Source: JBGVSA01 sp049840475 (GTDB lineage: Bacteria > Pseudomonadota > Gammaproteobacteria > Burkholderiales > Rhodocyclaceae). Taken from it: 64,000 bases of DNA. Below, piece after piece: positions 44,596-52,802 of this stretch. Every line of letters begins with the position of its first letter. Position 1 is the first letter of the stretch. Location: positions 1,240,001 to 1,304,000 of the forward strand of contig JASGKX010000001.1 in the NCBI GenBank assembly GCA_049840475.1, written 5' to 3'. The notes under the pieces are model-generated. The model made no database searches and had not been told where the DNA came from. It saw only the letters and a program-made list of their open reading frames with translations. The translations under genes and the position numbers were made by a program.

Positions 44596-47595
44596 ATGAA
44601 CAAGGCGTATCGCTCCCTCTGGAATTCCCACCGGCAAACATGGATCGCTGCCAGCGAAACAACCCGCGCCCGCTCTAGCGGCAGTTGCCGCAGCGTCGCG
44701 GCGCCGCTCGCCGCCCTGGCAATGCTGGCGAGCGGCTCCGTCATGGCGGGCGACCGCTACCTTGCCACCGCGGGCCAGAGCCAGACAGTCCAGGACCAGA
44801 CGCTGTCGCTCAGCGCATCCTCCGACACGGCACTGCGCGCGACAGGCGCGGCTGCAACGATCACCGCGACCGGATTCGATATCTCCAGCACGACGTACGA
44901 CAACAGCGTGGCAAAGGCGGAGAGCGGCGGGCAGATTTCGCTCATCGACAGCAGCGTGCGCGGCAAGACATCGATCACCGCCACCGGCATGGGTTCGAAG
45001 GTCCGCTTCGACAACGTTGACATGACGACCGATACGACGCTCGCGGCGGCCATCGCCGCCAACGGTGCGACGATCGAACTGAAAGACACCACGCTCACCG
45101 GCACCAATGCCAGCTACTCCAACACCTTTGTGCGTGCCTATGGGGTAGCCGGTCAGGTGTCGCACGTGATCATCGACGGTTCCACGCTGTCAGCGGGCGG
45201 TCGCTATGCCAACGTCGTGTCGCTGGAACGCTATGCAGATGCCGACATTGCCAACGCCAAGATCATCAATACCGGCTCGGGTGGCTACGGCGTCTGGCTG
45301 AGCGACCCGACAACCACTGCGCGCCTGACCAACACGGACGTGACGACGTCGGCGGATTCCGGTGTCGCCGTCGTCAACCAGGGCGGCGGTGACCTGACCA
45401 TGACCGGCGGCACGGTGAGCACCTCTGGCTACCAGGCGCATGGCCTGTACGCCGACGGCGGGTCGAATGCCACGACGCAGCACTTCACGGCGCAGGGCGT
45501 GACGGTGAACACCACTGGCGTAGGGGCCGCCGTATACGGGCGCGGCAATACGCTCGTGGACGTGCAGGACAGCACCGTCAACGCCTCCGCCGACGGCACG
45601 CATGGTCTTTACGTGACGACTGGGGCGGCCAGCATGAAGGTCTCCGGCACACAGGTCAGCATGACCGGCAAGCAAGCCAGCGCAGCCACGATCAGCAACA
45701 ACGCGGCGTTCGCCATGGAAGGCGGCGCATTGATCGCCAACGGCGAGAACGCCACGGGGCTGAACCTGTTCGGTTCGGTGGCGGGGGTGTCGCTGACGCC
45801 GACGCTGACAGGAACGCGCATCGAAGCGATGTCGGGGACGGCCATCAACGTGCGCGGCGCCAATGCAGACGTCGTGCTGGATGGCGTGACGGTTGACGCC
45901 GCCCGCCTGTTGCGGGTGTCGAACTATGGTGACACCGTCGCCGCCGGGCAGGTCAACGTCGCCGCCAGCAATGACAGCGTGTTGTCGGGCGACATTCTGC
46001 TCGACAGCTCCAGTGGGCAGGCCAGCCTCGCCTTGCAAAGCGGCTCTCGCTGGAATGGCGCGGCGAGCAACGCCACGCGCGTATCGCTCGATGGCACGTC
46101 GCAATGGAACGTGACAGGCGATTCGACAGTCGGCACGCTCTACAACGACGGCATCGTCAGCTTTAACACGCCCACGGGTGACGTATTCAAGACGCTGACC
46201 GTGACCGGCGACTACACCGGCAACGGCGGTACGCTGGCTTTCAACACGCGTCTGAGCGACGACAGCTCGGCCACCGACCGCATGGCGGTACTCGGCAATA
46301 CGTCCGGGCAGACCAACGTTGTGGTGTGCAATGCCAATGGTGCGGGGGACGCGACCAGCAAGGGGATCGAGCTGATTTCGGTCGGCGGCAGCTCGGACGG
46401 CGATTTCTCCCTGCAAGGGCGCGCCGTGGCCGGACTGTACGAATACAAACTGTACAAAGGCAGCGAAGGCGATGCTGCCGACGGCAACTGGTATCTGCGT
46501 TCAGTGAAGGATGACCAGCAAGGCGGCGGTGGGGAAGACGGTGGCGACACCGGGCCCATCGATCCGCCAGATGGCGGCGACGGTGGCCTGACGCCGGACC
46601 CCGGGCCGGATGGCAACGTCACGCCGCCCGAGCCCGAGCCTCTGCCCCAGCCGCAGGTCATGCGGCCCGAACCCGGTGCGTACCTCGCCAACCAGTCCAT
46701 CGTTCGTGATTGGCAAATGCACACATTGCGCGATCGCGTCGGCGAACCGCAGAACGATCCCAGCGCCAATCCGGCGGCGGTGTGGCTGCGCGTGGTTCAC
46801 GACAGCATCGACAACACCGCCGGCGCAGGCGAACTGGCGCAATCGACGGCGGCGACGCAGTTGCACGGCGGGGGTGACATCGCGACATGGCGCGACGGTG
46901 CGCAAGCCCTGCATGTAGGCGCCATGCTCAGTGCCGGCACTGCTAGCAGCGACGTGCGCGCCGACAGCAACGGCGCCCGCGCCAGCGGCAAGGTCGACGG
47001 CTACGCCGCCGGCATGTACGCCACGTGGTTTGCGGACGAAGCGCGCCGGCTCGGCGCCTATGTCGATACCTGGGTGCAATACGGCTGGTACCGCAACAAG
47101 GTCGGTGCTGACGCCGCCGCTACGCAGTCATACGATTCGCGCGCATGGACGGCATCGGCCGAGACGGGCTACGCCTTCGTTCTCGGTTCGAGCACCAGCC
47201 GGGCCGTGTTGCTCGAACCGCAGGCGCAGCTTGCGTACAACTATTACCGCGCCGATGCGCTCACCGACGACGCTGGCACCCGCATCGACGGGCAGAACGG
47301 CGGACAGTGGCGCAGCCGCCTTGGCGTGCGTTTGTCGCAGCGCCAGGACGTGACGCCAACGACGCAACTGCAACCGTTCGTGGAGGTCAATTGGTGGCAC
47401 GTGTCGGGCGCGGACCAAGTGGCATTTGATGGCGCACGCGCTGTGGCCGATGGCACGGGTAACCGGTTCGAGCTGAAGGCAGGCATTGAAGCGCGCCTGG
47501 GCGAGAACGTCAGCGCCTGGGGCCGTGCCCACAGTCAGTGGGGAGGCAACTATCGTGACGTAGGCGCCACGGTGGGCGTGAAGTACCGTTGGTAA
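44596..47595 (+). CDS. Third autotransporter (type Va) with extended signal peptide
   Basis: This 999-residue autotransporter is intact. I place the start at ATG 44596 because 'MNKAYRSLWNSHRQTWIAAS' is an extended signal peptide region (ESPR), followed by the hydrophobic core 'PLAALAMLASGSVMA'. The passenger (about residues 52-640) is a Thr/Gly/Asn-rich beta-helix. A Gly/Asp/Pro linker ('GGGGEDGGDTGPIDPPDGGD') follows. The barrel begins near 'MRPEPGAYLANQSIVRDWQM' and ends 'VGATVGVKYRW', with an aromatic last residue. The passenger would be exposed on the surface; no protease triad is evident, so an adhesin-like role is inferred. An in-frame ATG 11 codons upstream would spoil the ESPR. Confidence 0.9.
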   Translation: MNKAYRSLWNSHRQTWIAASETTRARSSGSCRSVAAPLAALAMLASGSVMAGDRYLATAGQSQTVQDQTLSLSASSDTALRATGAAATITATGFDISSTTYDNSVAKAESGGQISLIDSSVRGKTSITATGMGSKVRFDNVDMTTDTTLAAAIAANGATIELKDTTLTGTNASYSNTFVRAYGVAGQVSHVIIDGSTLSAGGRYANVVSLERYADADIANAKIINTGSGGYGVWLSDPTTTARLTNTDVTTSADSGVAVVNQGGGDLTMTGGTVSTSGYQAHGLYADGGSNATTQHFTAQGVTVNTTGVGAAVYGRGNTLVDVQDSTVNASADGTHGLYVTTGAASMKVSGTQVSMTGKQASAATISNNAAFAMEGGALIANGENATGLNLFGSVAGVSLTPTLTGTRIEAMSGTAINVRGANADVVLDGVTVDAARLLRVSNYGDTVAAGQVNVAASNDSVLSGDILLDSSSGQASLALQSGSRWNGAASNATRVSLDGTSQWNVTGDSTVGTLYNDGIVSFNTPTGDVFKTLTVTGDYTGNGGTLAFNTRLSDDSSATDRMAVLGNTSGQTNVVVCNANGAGDATSKGIELISVGGSSDGDFSLQGRAVAGLYEYKLYKGSEGDAADGNWYLRSVKDDQQGGGGEDGGDTGPIDPPDGGDGGLTPDPGPDGNVTPPEPEPLPQPQVMRPEPGAYLANQSIVRDWQMHTLRDRVGEPQNDPSANPAAVWLRVVHDSIDNTAGAGELAQSTAATQLHGGGDIATWRDGAQALHVGAMLSAGTASSDVRADSNGARASGKVDGYAAGMYATWFADEARRLGAYVDTWVQYGWYRNKVGADAAATQSYDSRAWTASAETGYAFVLGSSTSRAVLLEPQAQLAYNYYRADALTDDAGTRIDGQNGGQWRSRLGVRLSQRQDVTPTTQLQPFVEVNWWHVSGADQVAFDGARAVADGTGNRFELKAGIEARLGENVSAWGRAHSQWGGNYRDVGATVGVKYRW

Positions 47596-47602
47596 GGCGA
47601 CG

Positions 47603-47631
47603 ATGGGCGACTCGCGGTGCGGGCCGCCCAT
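47603..47631 (+). terminator. Hairpin after the third autotransporter
   Basis: ATGGGCG and CGCCCAT form a 7-bp stem 8 nt after the stop, with a 15-nt GC-rich loop. There is no T-run, so it is a weak terminator candidate between convergent genes. Confidence 0.35.
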
Positions 47632-47634
47632 GTC

Positions 47635-48039
47635 TCAGCGGCGTGCCGGGACCACCGCCATGCCGATCGGCATGAGCGCGATCATGGCCAGCTTGAGATG
47701 CTGGATGCCGAAGGGGATGCCGATGATCGACACGAAATTGACCACGGCCGCGCAGACGTGGCCGATGGCGAGCCACCATCCGGCGAGCAGGAACCACACG
47801 ATGTTGCCGATGAGTCCGAGCGAGCCGGTGCCGATGTCGTCGCGGCCCGTGACTTCACGGCGCGGGATGGCCACGCGGCCGAATGGCCAGAACGAAAATC
47901 CCGCAATGGTGAAGCAGGCGCGGCCCCAAGGAATGCCGATGATCGTGATGAAAGCGATCAGGCCCGCAAGGCACCAACCCAGACCCATCCAGAAACCACC
48001 CAGCACGAACCACAGGATGTTGCCGATCAGGCGCAACAT
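47635..48039 (-). CDS. yccF: YccF family inner-membrane protein
   Basis: This 134-residue membrane protein has two copies of the DUF307 unit: 'LIGNILWFVLGGFWMGLGWC' in the first half and 'LIGNIVWFLLAGWWLAIGHV' in the second. Each is followed by 'IGIPWGRA' or 'IGIPFGIQHLKLA'. Four membrane segments are expected. Length and repeats fit YccF. No function is established that I can name with confidence. It lies 36 nt downstream of the corrected fmt stop on the same strand, so it may be the last gene of the def-fmt unit. Confidence 0.9.
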   Translation of the reverse strand: MLRLIGNILWFVLGGFWMGLGWCLAGLIAFITIIGIPWGRACFTIAGFSFWPFGRVAIPRREVTGRDDIGTGSLGLIGNIVWFLLAGWWLAIGHVCAAVVNFVSIIGIPFGIQHLKLAMIALMPIGMAVVPARR

Positions 48040-48075
48040 GGTACGACCCCCGTTTTCTTGTTGTTGAAGATGTCT

Positions 48076-49006
48076 TCAGCCGGCGAACGGCTCGAAGCGC
48101 TCACCTGCCGCAATGGTGAAACCCCGCAGGAAATCTCCCGCCGGTAGACGCTTGCCGCCCGGCTTTTGCAGCTCGGTCAGGCGCAATGCACCCTGCCCGC
48201 ATGCCACCACCACACCGTTGCCATCCGCAGCGAGCACTTCGCCCGGCGTGCCAGTCCCGTTCTACCGCATCCGCGCGCCACAACTTGAGCGCTGTGCCGT
48301 GCAGTGTTGCCGCGCCGCCCGGGAACGGATCGAACGCGCGCAGCTTGCGGGCGAGTGCGTCGGCCGGCGCGTTGAAGTCCAGCGCGGATTCACTCTTGGC
48401 GATCTTGTTGGCGTAGGTCACGCCTTCTTCAGGCTGTGCCGTGGGCGTGAGCGTGGGGAGCGTGCGCAACGCTTCGACGATCATCGTGCCGCCCAGCGCT
48501 GCCAATTTGTCATGCAGCGAGAAGGTGGTGTCGGCCGCTTCGATCGGCAACGCCCGACGCAGCAACATGGCGCCGGTGTCGAGGCCGGCATCCATCTGCA
48601 TGATGGTGATGCCGGTTTCGGCGTCACCCGCTTCGATGGCGCGATGGATGGGAGCGGCGCCGCGCCAGCGCGGCAGCAACGAAGCGTGGATGTTCAGGCA
48701 GCCGTGGCGTGGCAGGTCCAGCACCGCCTGCGGCAGAATCAAGCCGTAAGCGGCCACCACCAGCACGTCCGGCGCGCAGGCGGCCAGCCGCTCGCGCTGT
48801 TCGGGCGTGCGGAGTTTTTCGGGCTGGTCGACGGCGATGCCGTGTTCGAGCGCGAGCTTTTTGACCGGACTGGCTTGCAGGCTCATGCCGCGCCCGGCCG
48901 GGCGGTCGGGCTGGGTCAGCACCAGCGGCACTTCGAAGCCTGCGTCGAGGATGGCACGCAGTGCCACGGCGGCGAATTCGGGCGTGCCGGCAAAGGCGAT
49001 CTTCAT
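48076..49006 (-). pseudogene. fmt: Methionyl-tRNA formyltransferase, C-terminal frameshift as sequenced
   Basis: The enzyme formylates Met-tRNA(fMet) for translation initiation. The catalytic domain is intact: 'MKIAFAGTPEFAAVALRAIL' at the start, the folate site 'NIHASLLPRWRGAAPIHRAI' and 'ITIMQMDAGLDTGAML'. The C-terminal tRNA-binding domain begins correctly ('LARKLRAFDPFPGGAATLHG'). The frame is lost at the CCC of 48242-48244, where 'DWHAGRSARC' should read 'DWHAGEVLAADGNGVVV'. Removing one base gives the normal end 'GFTIAAGERFEPFAG' and 309 residues. As written, another frame runs to 48101. Since Fmt is nearly indispensable, a base-call error is the likeliest reason. It lies 86 nt downstream of def. 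Confidence 0.9.
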
Positions 49007-49092
49007 GTGGGATTCGTCCAGTTGGGTCGCGTCCCGGCCCGAGGGCTGGGTGCGGATGAGAGAGGGCCGCGCGACCGAAGGCCGCGCCAGCG

Positions 49093-49596
49093 TCAGGCCG
49101 TGATACGAGCCCGCTTGGCGAGCTTGGTCTTGATGCGGCCTTGCTTGAGCAGCGAGAGGTATTCGACGAAGACCTTGCCGTCGAGGTGGTCGATCTCATG
49201 CTGGATACACACGGCCAGCAGGCCATCGGTTTCCAGTTCGAACGATTCACCCTTCTCGTTGAGGGCGCGCACCTTGACCCATTCGGAACGGGTGACGGTG
49301 TCGTAGATGCCGGGTACCGACAGGCAGCCTTCTTCGCAGGTCTGCTCGCCGCGCCGCTCGATGATCTCGGGGTTGATGAAGGCACGCAGGCCGGTCTTGT
49401 CTTCGCTGATGTCGATCACCACGACGCGCTCATGCACGTTGACTTGCGTGGCCGCCAGGCCGATGCCCGGCGCGGCGTACATGGTTTCGGCCATGTTCGC
49501 CACGAGTGTGCGGATGCGCTCATCCACCACGGCAACGGGCTTGGCCCGCTTGTGGAGGCGTTCATCCGGGTAGTGCAGTATGGGCAGGAGTGCCAT
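49093..49596 (-). CDS. def: Peptide deformylase
   Basis: This 167-residue metalloenzyme removes the formyl group from nascent proteins. All three motifs are present: 'GIGLAATQV' (residues 44-52), 'EEGCLSVPG' with metal ligand Cys91, and 'QHEIDHLDG' with His133 and His137 and catalytic Glu134. The length is typical for Gram-negative Def1. The gene heads the def-fmt unit and is divergent from the LysM-protein gene, with about 220 bp between them. Confidence 0.95.
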   Translation of the reverse strand: MALLPILHYPDERLHKRAKPVAVVDERIRTLVANMAETMYAAPGIGLAATQVNVHERVVVIDISEDKTGLRAFINPEIIERRGEQTCEEGCLSVPGIYDTVTRSEWVKVRALNEKGESFELETDGLLAVCIQHEIDHLDGKVFVEYLSLLKQGRIKTKLAKRARITA

Positions 49597-49623
49597 TCGT
49601 CCGACTGTCCAAAAAACCTTGAT

Positions 49624-49639
49624 GTAAGAAATAGCTTAC
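49624..49639. promoter_or_regulatory. Small palindrome in the def/LysM divergent promoter
   Basis: GTAAG-AAATAG-CTTAC has 5-bp perfect arms, 28 bp upstream of the def ATG, in the AT-richest part of the 221-bp gap. It overlaps where the def promoter should be. No known regulator is implied. Confidence 0.25.
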
Positions 49640-49817
49640 GGGCAGAATCTAACGGAAAACATCAATGTCCGCAGCATAAGCCCAGCGATCCGCGGGCCCT
49701 GTATACGTTGACCATAGCGCGGGGTGTGATATCCCGCGCGCCACAGAACACAACAATCGAGCTTGCCGACTGGCGGCATCCGAGCGTAGCGCGCTCACTC
49801 TTTCGGGGCATTCGCTG

Positions 49818-50891
49818 ATGATTCGAATTATATCCGTGCTGCTGGTGGCGCTCCTCGCCAACGCTGCCGTTCCCGGCTTTGCGGCCGAACCCGCTACGGC
49901 CGCCGCCGCTCGCCAGGCGCCAGTCCAGCTCGCCGACAATGCTCCCGATTCATACACGGTTGTCAAAGGCGACACGCTGTGGGACATCTCCGGCAAGTTC
50001 CTGAAGCAGCCTTGGCGCTGGCCCGAAGTCTGGCGCCTGAACCGTGACCAGATCCGCAACCCGCACTGGATCTACCCCGGCCAGGTGATCGTGCTGGACC
50101 GCAACGGCCCGACGCTGTCGATCCGCGGCAGCCAGGGTGCCGGTGGCGCCGTCAAGCTTGAGCCGCGAGCCTATTCGACGCCGCTGGATACGCCGCTGGC
50201 CAGCGTGCCGATGAAGGCCATCCAGGGCTTCCTGGTCGAACCGCTGATCGTCGAGGACGAAACCCCGCGCGATCTGCCTTCGGTTGTCGCCATCCAGGAA
50301 AACCGCGTCATTGCAGGGACGGGCGACACGATCTTTGCCAAGGGCATCTCCTCGGGCGTCGATCTGTGGCAGGTGTATCGCCGCGCCACGCCGATCAATG
50401 ATCCGATCTCCGGCCACGTGCTCGGCTATGAGGCCAAGCTGCTCGGAACGGCCCGCGTGATCACACAGGGCTCGGGCAACAAGGCATCCGCCCTGCAAGT
50501 GGTGTCCAGCAAGCACGAAATCAATAGCGGCGACCGCCTGCTCCCTGCAGGCAAGGCCGAAATCCTGTCCTTCCCGCCGCATGCGCCGGCCGCATCGACC
50601 AACGGACACGTCGTCAGCATCTATGACGGCCTTGAAGACACGGGGCGCTACGGTGTGGTGATGCTGTCGCTGGGCAAGGCGCAAGGCATCGAACCGGGCC
50701 ACGTGATGGCGTTGTACCGCAATCGCGGCGAGGTCACGTACAAGCTCGACGGCCGGGCTGAGAAATATGAACTGCCGGAAGAGCGCTACGGGCTAGTATT
50801 CGTCTTCCGCGTGTTCAACAACCTTTCGTACGCCCTCGTCCTGGACAGCAGCGAACCCGTACGGGTCGCCGATTCGGTGAGGGCGCCTTGA
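49818..50891 (+). CDS. LysM-domain periplasmic peptidoglycan-binding protein
   Basis: This 357-residue exported protein has a signal peptide (MIRIISVLLVALLANAAVPG, cut near 'GFAA'). One LysM domain spans residues 46-95 ('YTVVKGDTLWDISGKFL', 'WIYPGQVIVL'). The rest (100-357) is a conserved betaproteobacterial region without a named function. The gene is regularly found just upstream of dprA in this group, as here, where dprA starts 4 nt after its stop. It likely binds the cell wall. A role together with DprA is not implied beyond co-transcription. Confidence 0.88.
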   Translation: MIRIISVLLVALLANAAVPGFAAEPATAAAARQAPVQLADNAPDSYTVVKGDTLWDISGKFLKQPWRWPEVWRLNRDQIRNPHWIYPGQVIVLDRNGPTLSIRGSQGAGGAVKLEPRAYSTPLDTPLASVPMKAIQGFLVEPLIVEDETPRDLPSVVAIQENRVIAGTGDTIFAKGISSGVDLWQVYRRATPINDPISGHVLGYEAKLLGTARVITQGSGNKASALQVVSSKHEINSGDRLLPAGKAEILSFPPHAPAASTNGHVVSIYDGLEDTGRYGVVMLSLGKAQGIEPGHVMALYRNRGEVTYKLDGRAEKYELPEERYGLVFVFRVFNNLSYALVLDSSEPVRVADSVRAP

Positions 50892-50895
50892 TGGC

Positions 50896-52011
50896 GTGAC
50901 TCTTCCGACCGAATCCACTTCACACGACCTCGAACACTGGCTACGCCTGACGCTCATCCCGGATATCGGGACCGAGCGTCAGCGCCATCTTCTGGCCGCC
51001 TTCGGCCTGCCTGAACGCATTTTCTCTGCCGGCCGGCTCGCTCTCGAAAAAGTAGTCGGGCCGGGGCCAGCGGACCTCCTGCTGAGCACCGACAGCCGCG
51101 CCCAGATCGACGTGTCGCTGGCCTGGGCCGCCGAACCGGGCAATCGCATCATCACGCTGGCCGATGCGGCCTATCCGCCCAGTCTGCTGCATACCCCCGA
51201 TCCTCCCTGCCTCATATATGTAAAGGGCCGGCTGGAACTGCTTAATCGCCCGTCGATTGCGATGGTCGGTGCGCGCAGCGCCACACCGCAAGGCGTGTCC
51301 AACGCCGAGCAGTTTGCTGCGGCGTTCTCCCGTGCCGGCCTAACGGTCGTGAGCGGGCTGGCGCTGGGCATCGACGCTGCGGCGCATCGCGGCGCGCTGT
51401 TGGGCGACGCCAGCACGGTGGCGGTGATCGGCACCGGCATCGATCGCATCTACCCGGCGCGCAACGCCGCTTTGGCGCGGGCGATCGCCGAATCGGGCGC
51501 AATCGTGAGCGAATTCCCGATCGGCACGCCGCCGCTGCCGCACAATTTCCCTCGTCGCAACCGCATCATCTCCGGCCTGTCGCGGGGAGTCCTGGTGGTG
51601 GAAGCGGCCGTCGGAAGCGGTTCGCTCATCACGGCGCGGCAAGCCGCCGAGCAGGGACGAGAGGTGTTCGCCATTCCGGGGTCGATCCATTCGCCGCTCT
51701 CGCGCGGCTGCCACCAGCTCATCAAGCAGGGGGCCAAGCTGGTCGAGAGTGCGGCCGATGTGCTGGACGAAATGGGGTGGCAGGGGCAAGTGGCAGCACC
51801 GGTCCCATTGCCGAATGCGATTTCGCCCCCATCTGTGTCGCAGGAGTCGGAGAAAGTCCTTCTGGCCATGGGTTTCGACCCGGTTGACGCGGAAAACCTG
51901 CTTGGCCGCGCACGCTTGACGCCAGATGCGCTCTTCGCCATTCTGACGGCACTGGAGCTTGACGGGCGCATAGCGCGCTTGCCGGGCAACAGGTATCAAC
52001 GTCTCAATTGA
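50896..52011 (+). CDS. dprA: DNA-processing protein DprA (Smf)
   Basis: This 371-residue protein loads RecA on incoming single-stranded DNA during transformation. An N-terminal helical domain ('HWLRLTLIPDIGTERQRHLL') leads to the Rossmann-like DprA core with 'AMVGARSATPQGVSNAEQFA', 'VVSGLALGIDAAAHRGAL', 'AVIGTGIDRIYPARN' and 'FPRRNRIISGLSRGVLVVEA'. A C-terminal winged-helix region ('LLGRARLTPDALFAILTALE') follows. Translation starts at GTG 50896; the ATG at 50891 is immediately followed by a stop. Its stop overlaps the region upstream of smg. Confidence 0.93.
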   Translation: MTLPTESTSHDLEHWLRLTLIPDIGTERQRHLLAAFGLPERIFSAGRLALEKVVGPGPADLLLSTDSRAQIDVSLAWAAEPGNRIITLADAAYPPSLLHTPDPPCLIYVKGRLELLNRPSIAMVGARSATPQGVSNAEQFAAAFSRAGLTVVSGLALGIDAAAHRGALLGDASTVAVIGTGIDRIYPARNAALARAIAESGAIVSEFPIGTPPLPHNFPRRNRIISGLSRGVLVVEAAVGSGSLITARQAAEQGREVFAIPGSIHSPLSRGCHQLIKQGAKLVESAADVLDEMGWQGQVAAPVPLPNAISPPSVSQESEKVLLAMGFDPVDAENLLGRARLTPDALFAILTALELDGRIARLPGNRYQRLN

Positions 52012-52112
52012 ATCTGTTCAAAACAGTCGTAGGGCTTTCAGGCCCGCAGCCGTGGCAGTTCATTGAATCGATTCTGGGTGGCTGGCAACGGTCGCCAAAG
52101 GGGCCAAAACGC

Positions 52113-52607
52113 ATGATCGACATCCTGGTGTACCTGTTTGAAACGTACGGCTACGCCGATGCTTGTCCCGCCGAACCCGAACAGCTTGCCCGCAAGCTGA
52201 GCGCCGCCGGGTTCGAAGAAGAAGAAATCACCGACGCCATCGAGTGGCTCGAAGGCCTGCGTGAGATCTCCGGGCAACCGGCGCCGGTCATCAATAGCGA
52301 CAGTCGCGCTTTTCGCATCTTCAGCGACGAGGAGCTCGGCTGCCTGGACGCCTCGTGCCGTGGCTTCCTCGCGTTCCTGGAGTCTTCGGGCGTGCTCAAC
52401 GCAGGCCAGCGCGAAGTGATCATCGAGCGCGCCATGGCGCTGCCTGGCGGTGAGGTCTCGCTGTCGCAGTTCAAGATCATCGTGCTGATGGTCTTGTGGC
52501 AGCAGCAGGTCAATCTCGACATGCTGGTGCTGGACGAACTGCTGACCGAAGAGGTCGAGGAGGGCGATGACCTCCCGGACGGCAGCGAGGCAGTAACGGT
52601 TCATTGA
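52113..52607 (+). CDS. smg: Smg family protein (DUF494)
   Basis: This 164-residue protein starts 'MIDILVYLFETYGYADACP', which matches the family start, so ATG 52113 is preferred over a TTG at 52008. It continues 'LARKLSAAGFEEEEITDAIE' and 'LSQFKIIVLMVLWQQQVNLD'. Smg is acidic, soluble and conserved beside dprA in many proteobacteria. Its function is unknown to me. It lies between dprA and topB on the same strand, in the standard betaproteobacterial order, and is followed by a hairpin. Confidence 0.92.
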   Translation: MIDILVYLFETYGYADACPAEPEQLARKLSAAGFEEEEITDAIEWLEGLREISGQPAPVINSDSRAFRIFSDEELGCLDASCRGFLAFLESSGVLNAGQREVIIERAMALPGGEVSLSQFKIIVLMVLWQQQVNLDMLVLDELLTEEVEEGDDLPDGSEAVTVH

Positions 52608-52618
52608 ACGAAGCACGC

Positions 52619-52641
52619 AACGGCCGGTCAATCCGGCCGTT
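52619..52641 (+). terminator. Hairpin after smg
   Basis: AACGGCCGG and CCGGCCGTT form a perfect 9-bp stem with loop TCAAT, 12 nt after the smg stop. The T-run is poor ('GTCACATTGG'), but stem strength and position fit the end of the dprA-smg transcript. Confidence 0.55.
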
Positions 52642-52802
52642 GTCACATTGGTGCCGCCCGTCTGGCCGGAGGTGGCACGACAGTGCCGTTTGATGGCCCG
52701 TGTTGCGCTTTTGCGTAGCGCGCTCCTATCATGCCGCACTCATCGCACCCCAGAAGGTGTGCGAAGGCGCTTTGCGTTCCCCCCTTTTCAGAATTCCCGA
52801 GC

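Noticed and set aside
52008..52112. TTG start extending Smg by 35 residues
   Set aside because: The family normally starts at the segment encoded from 52113, and the extra residues show no conservation pattern.
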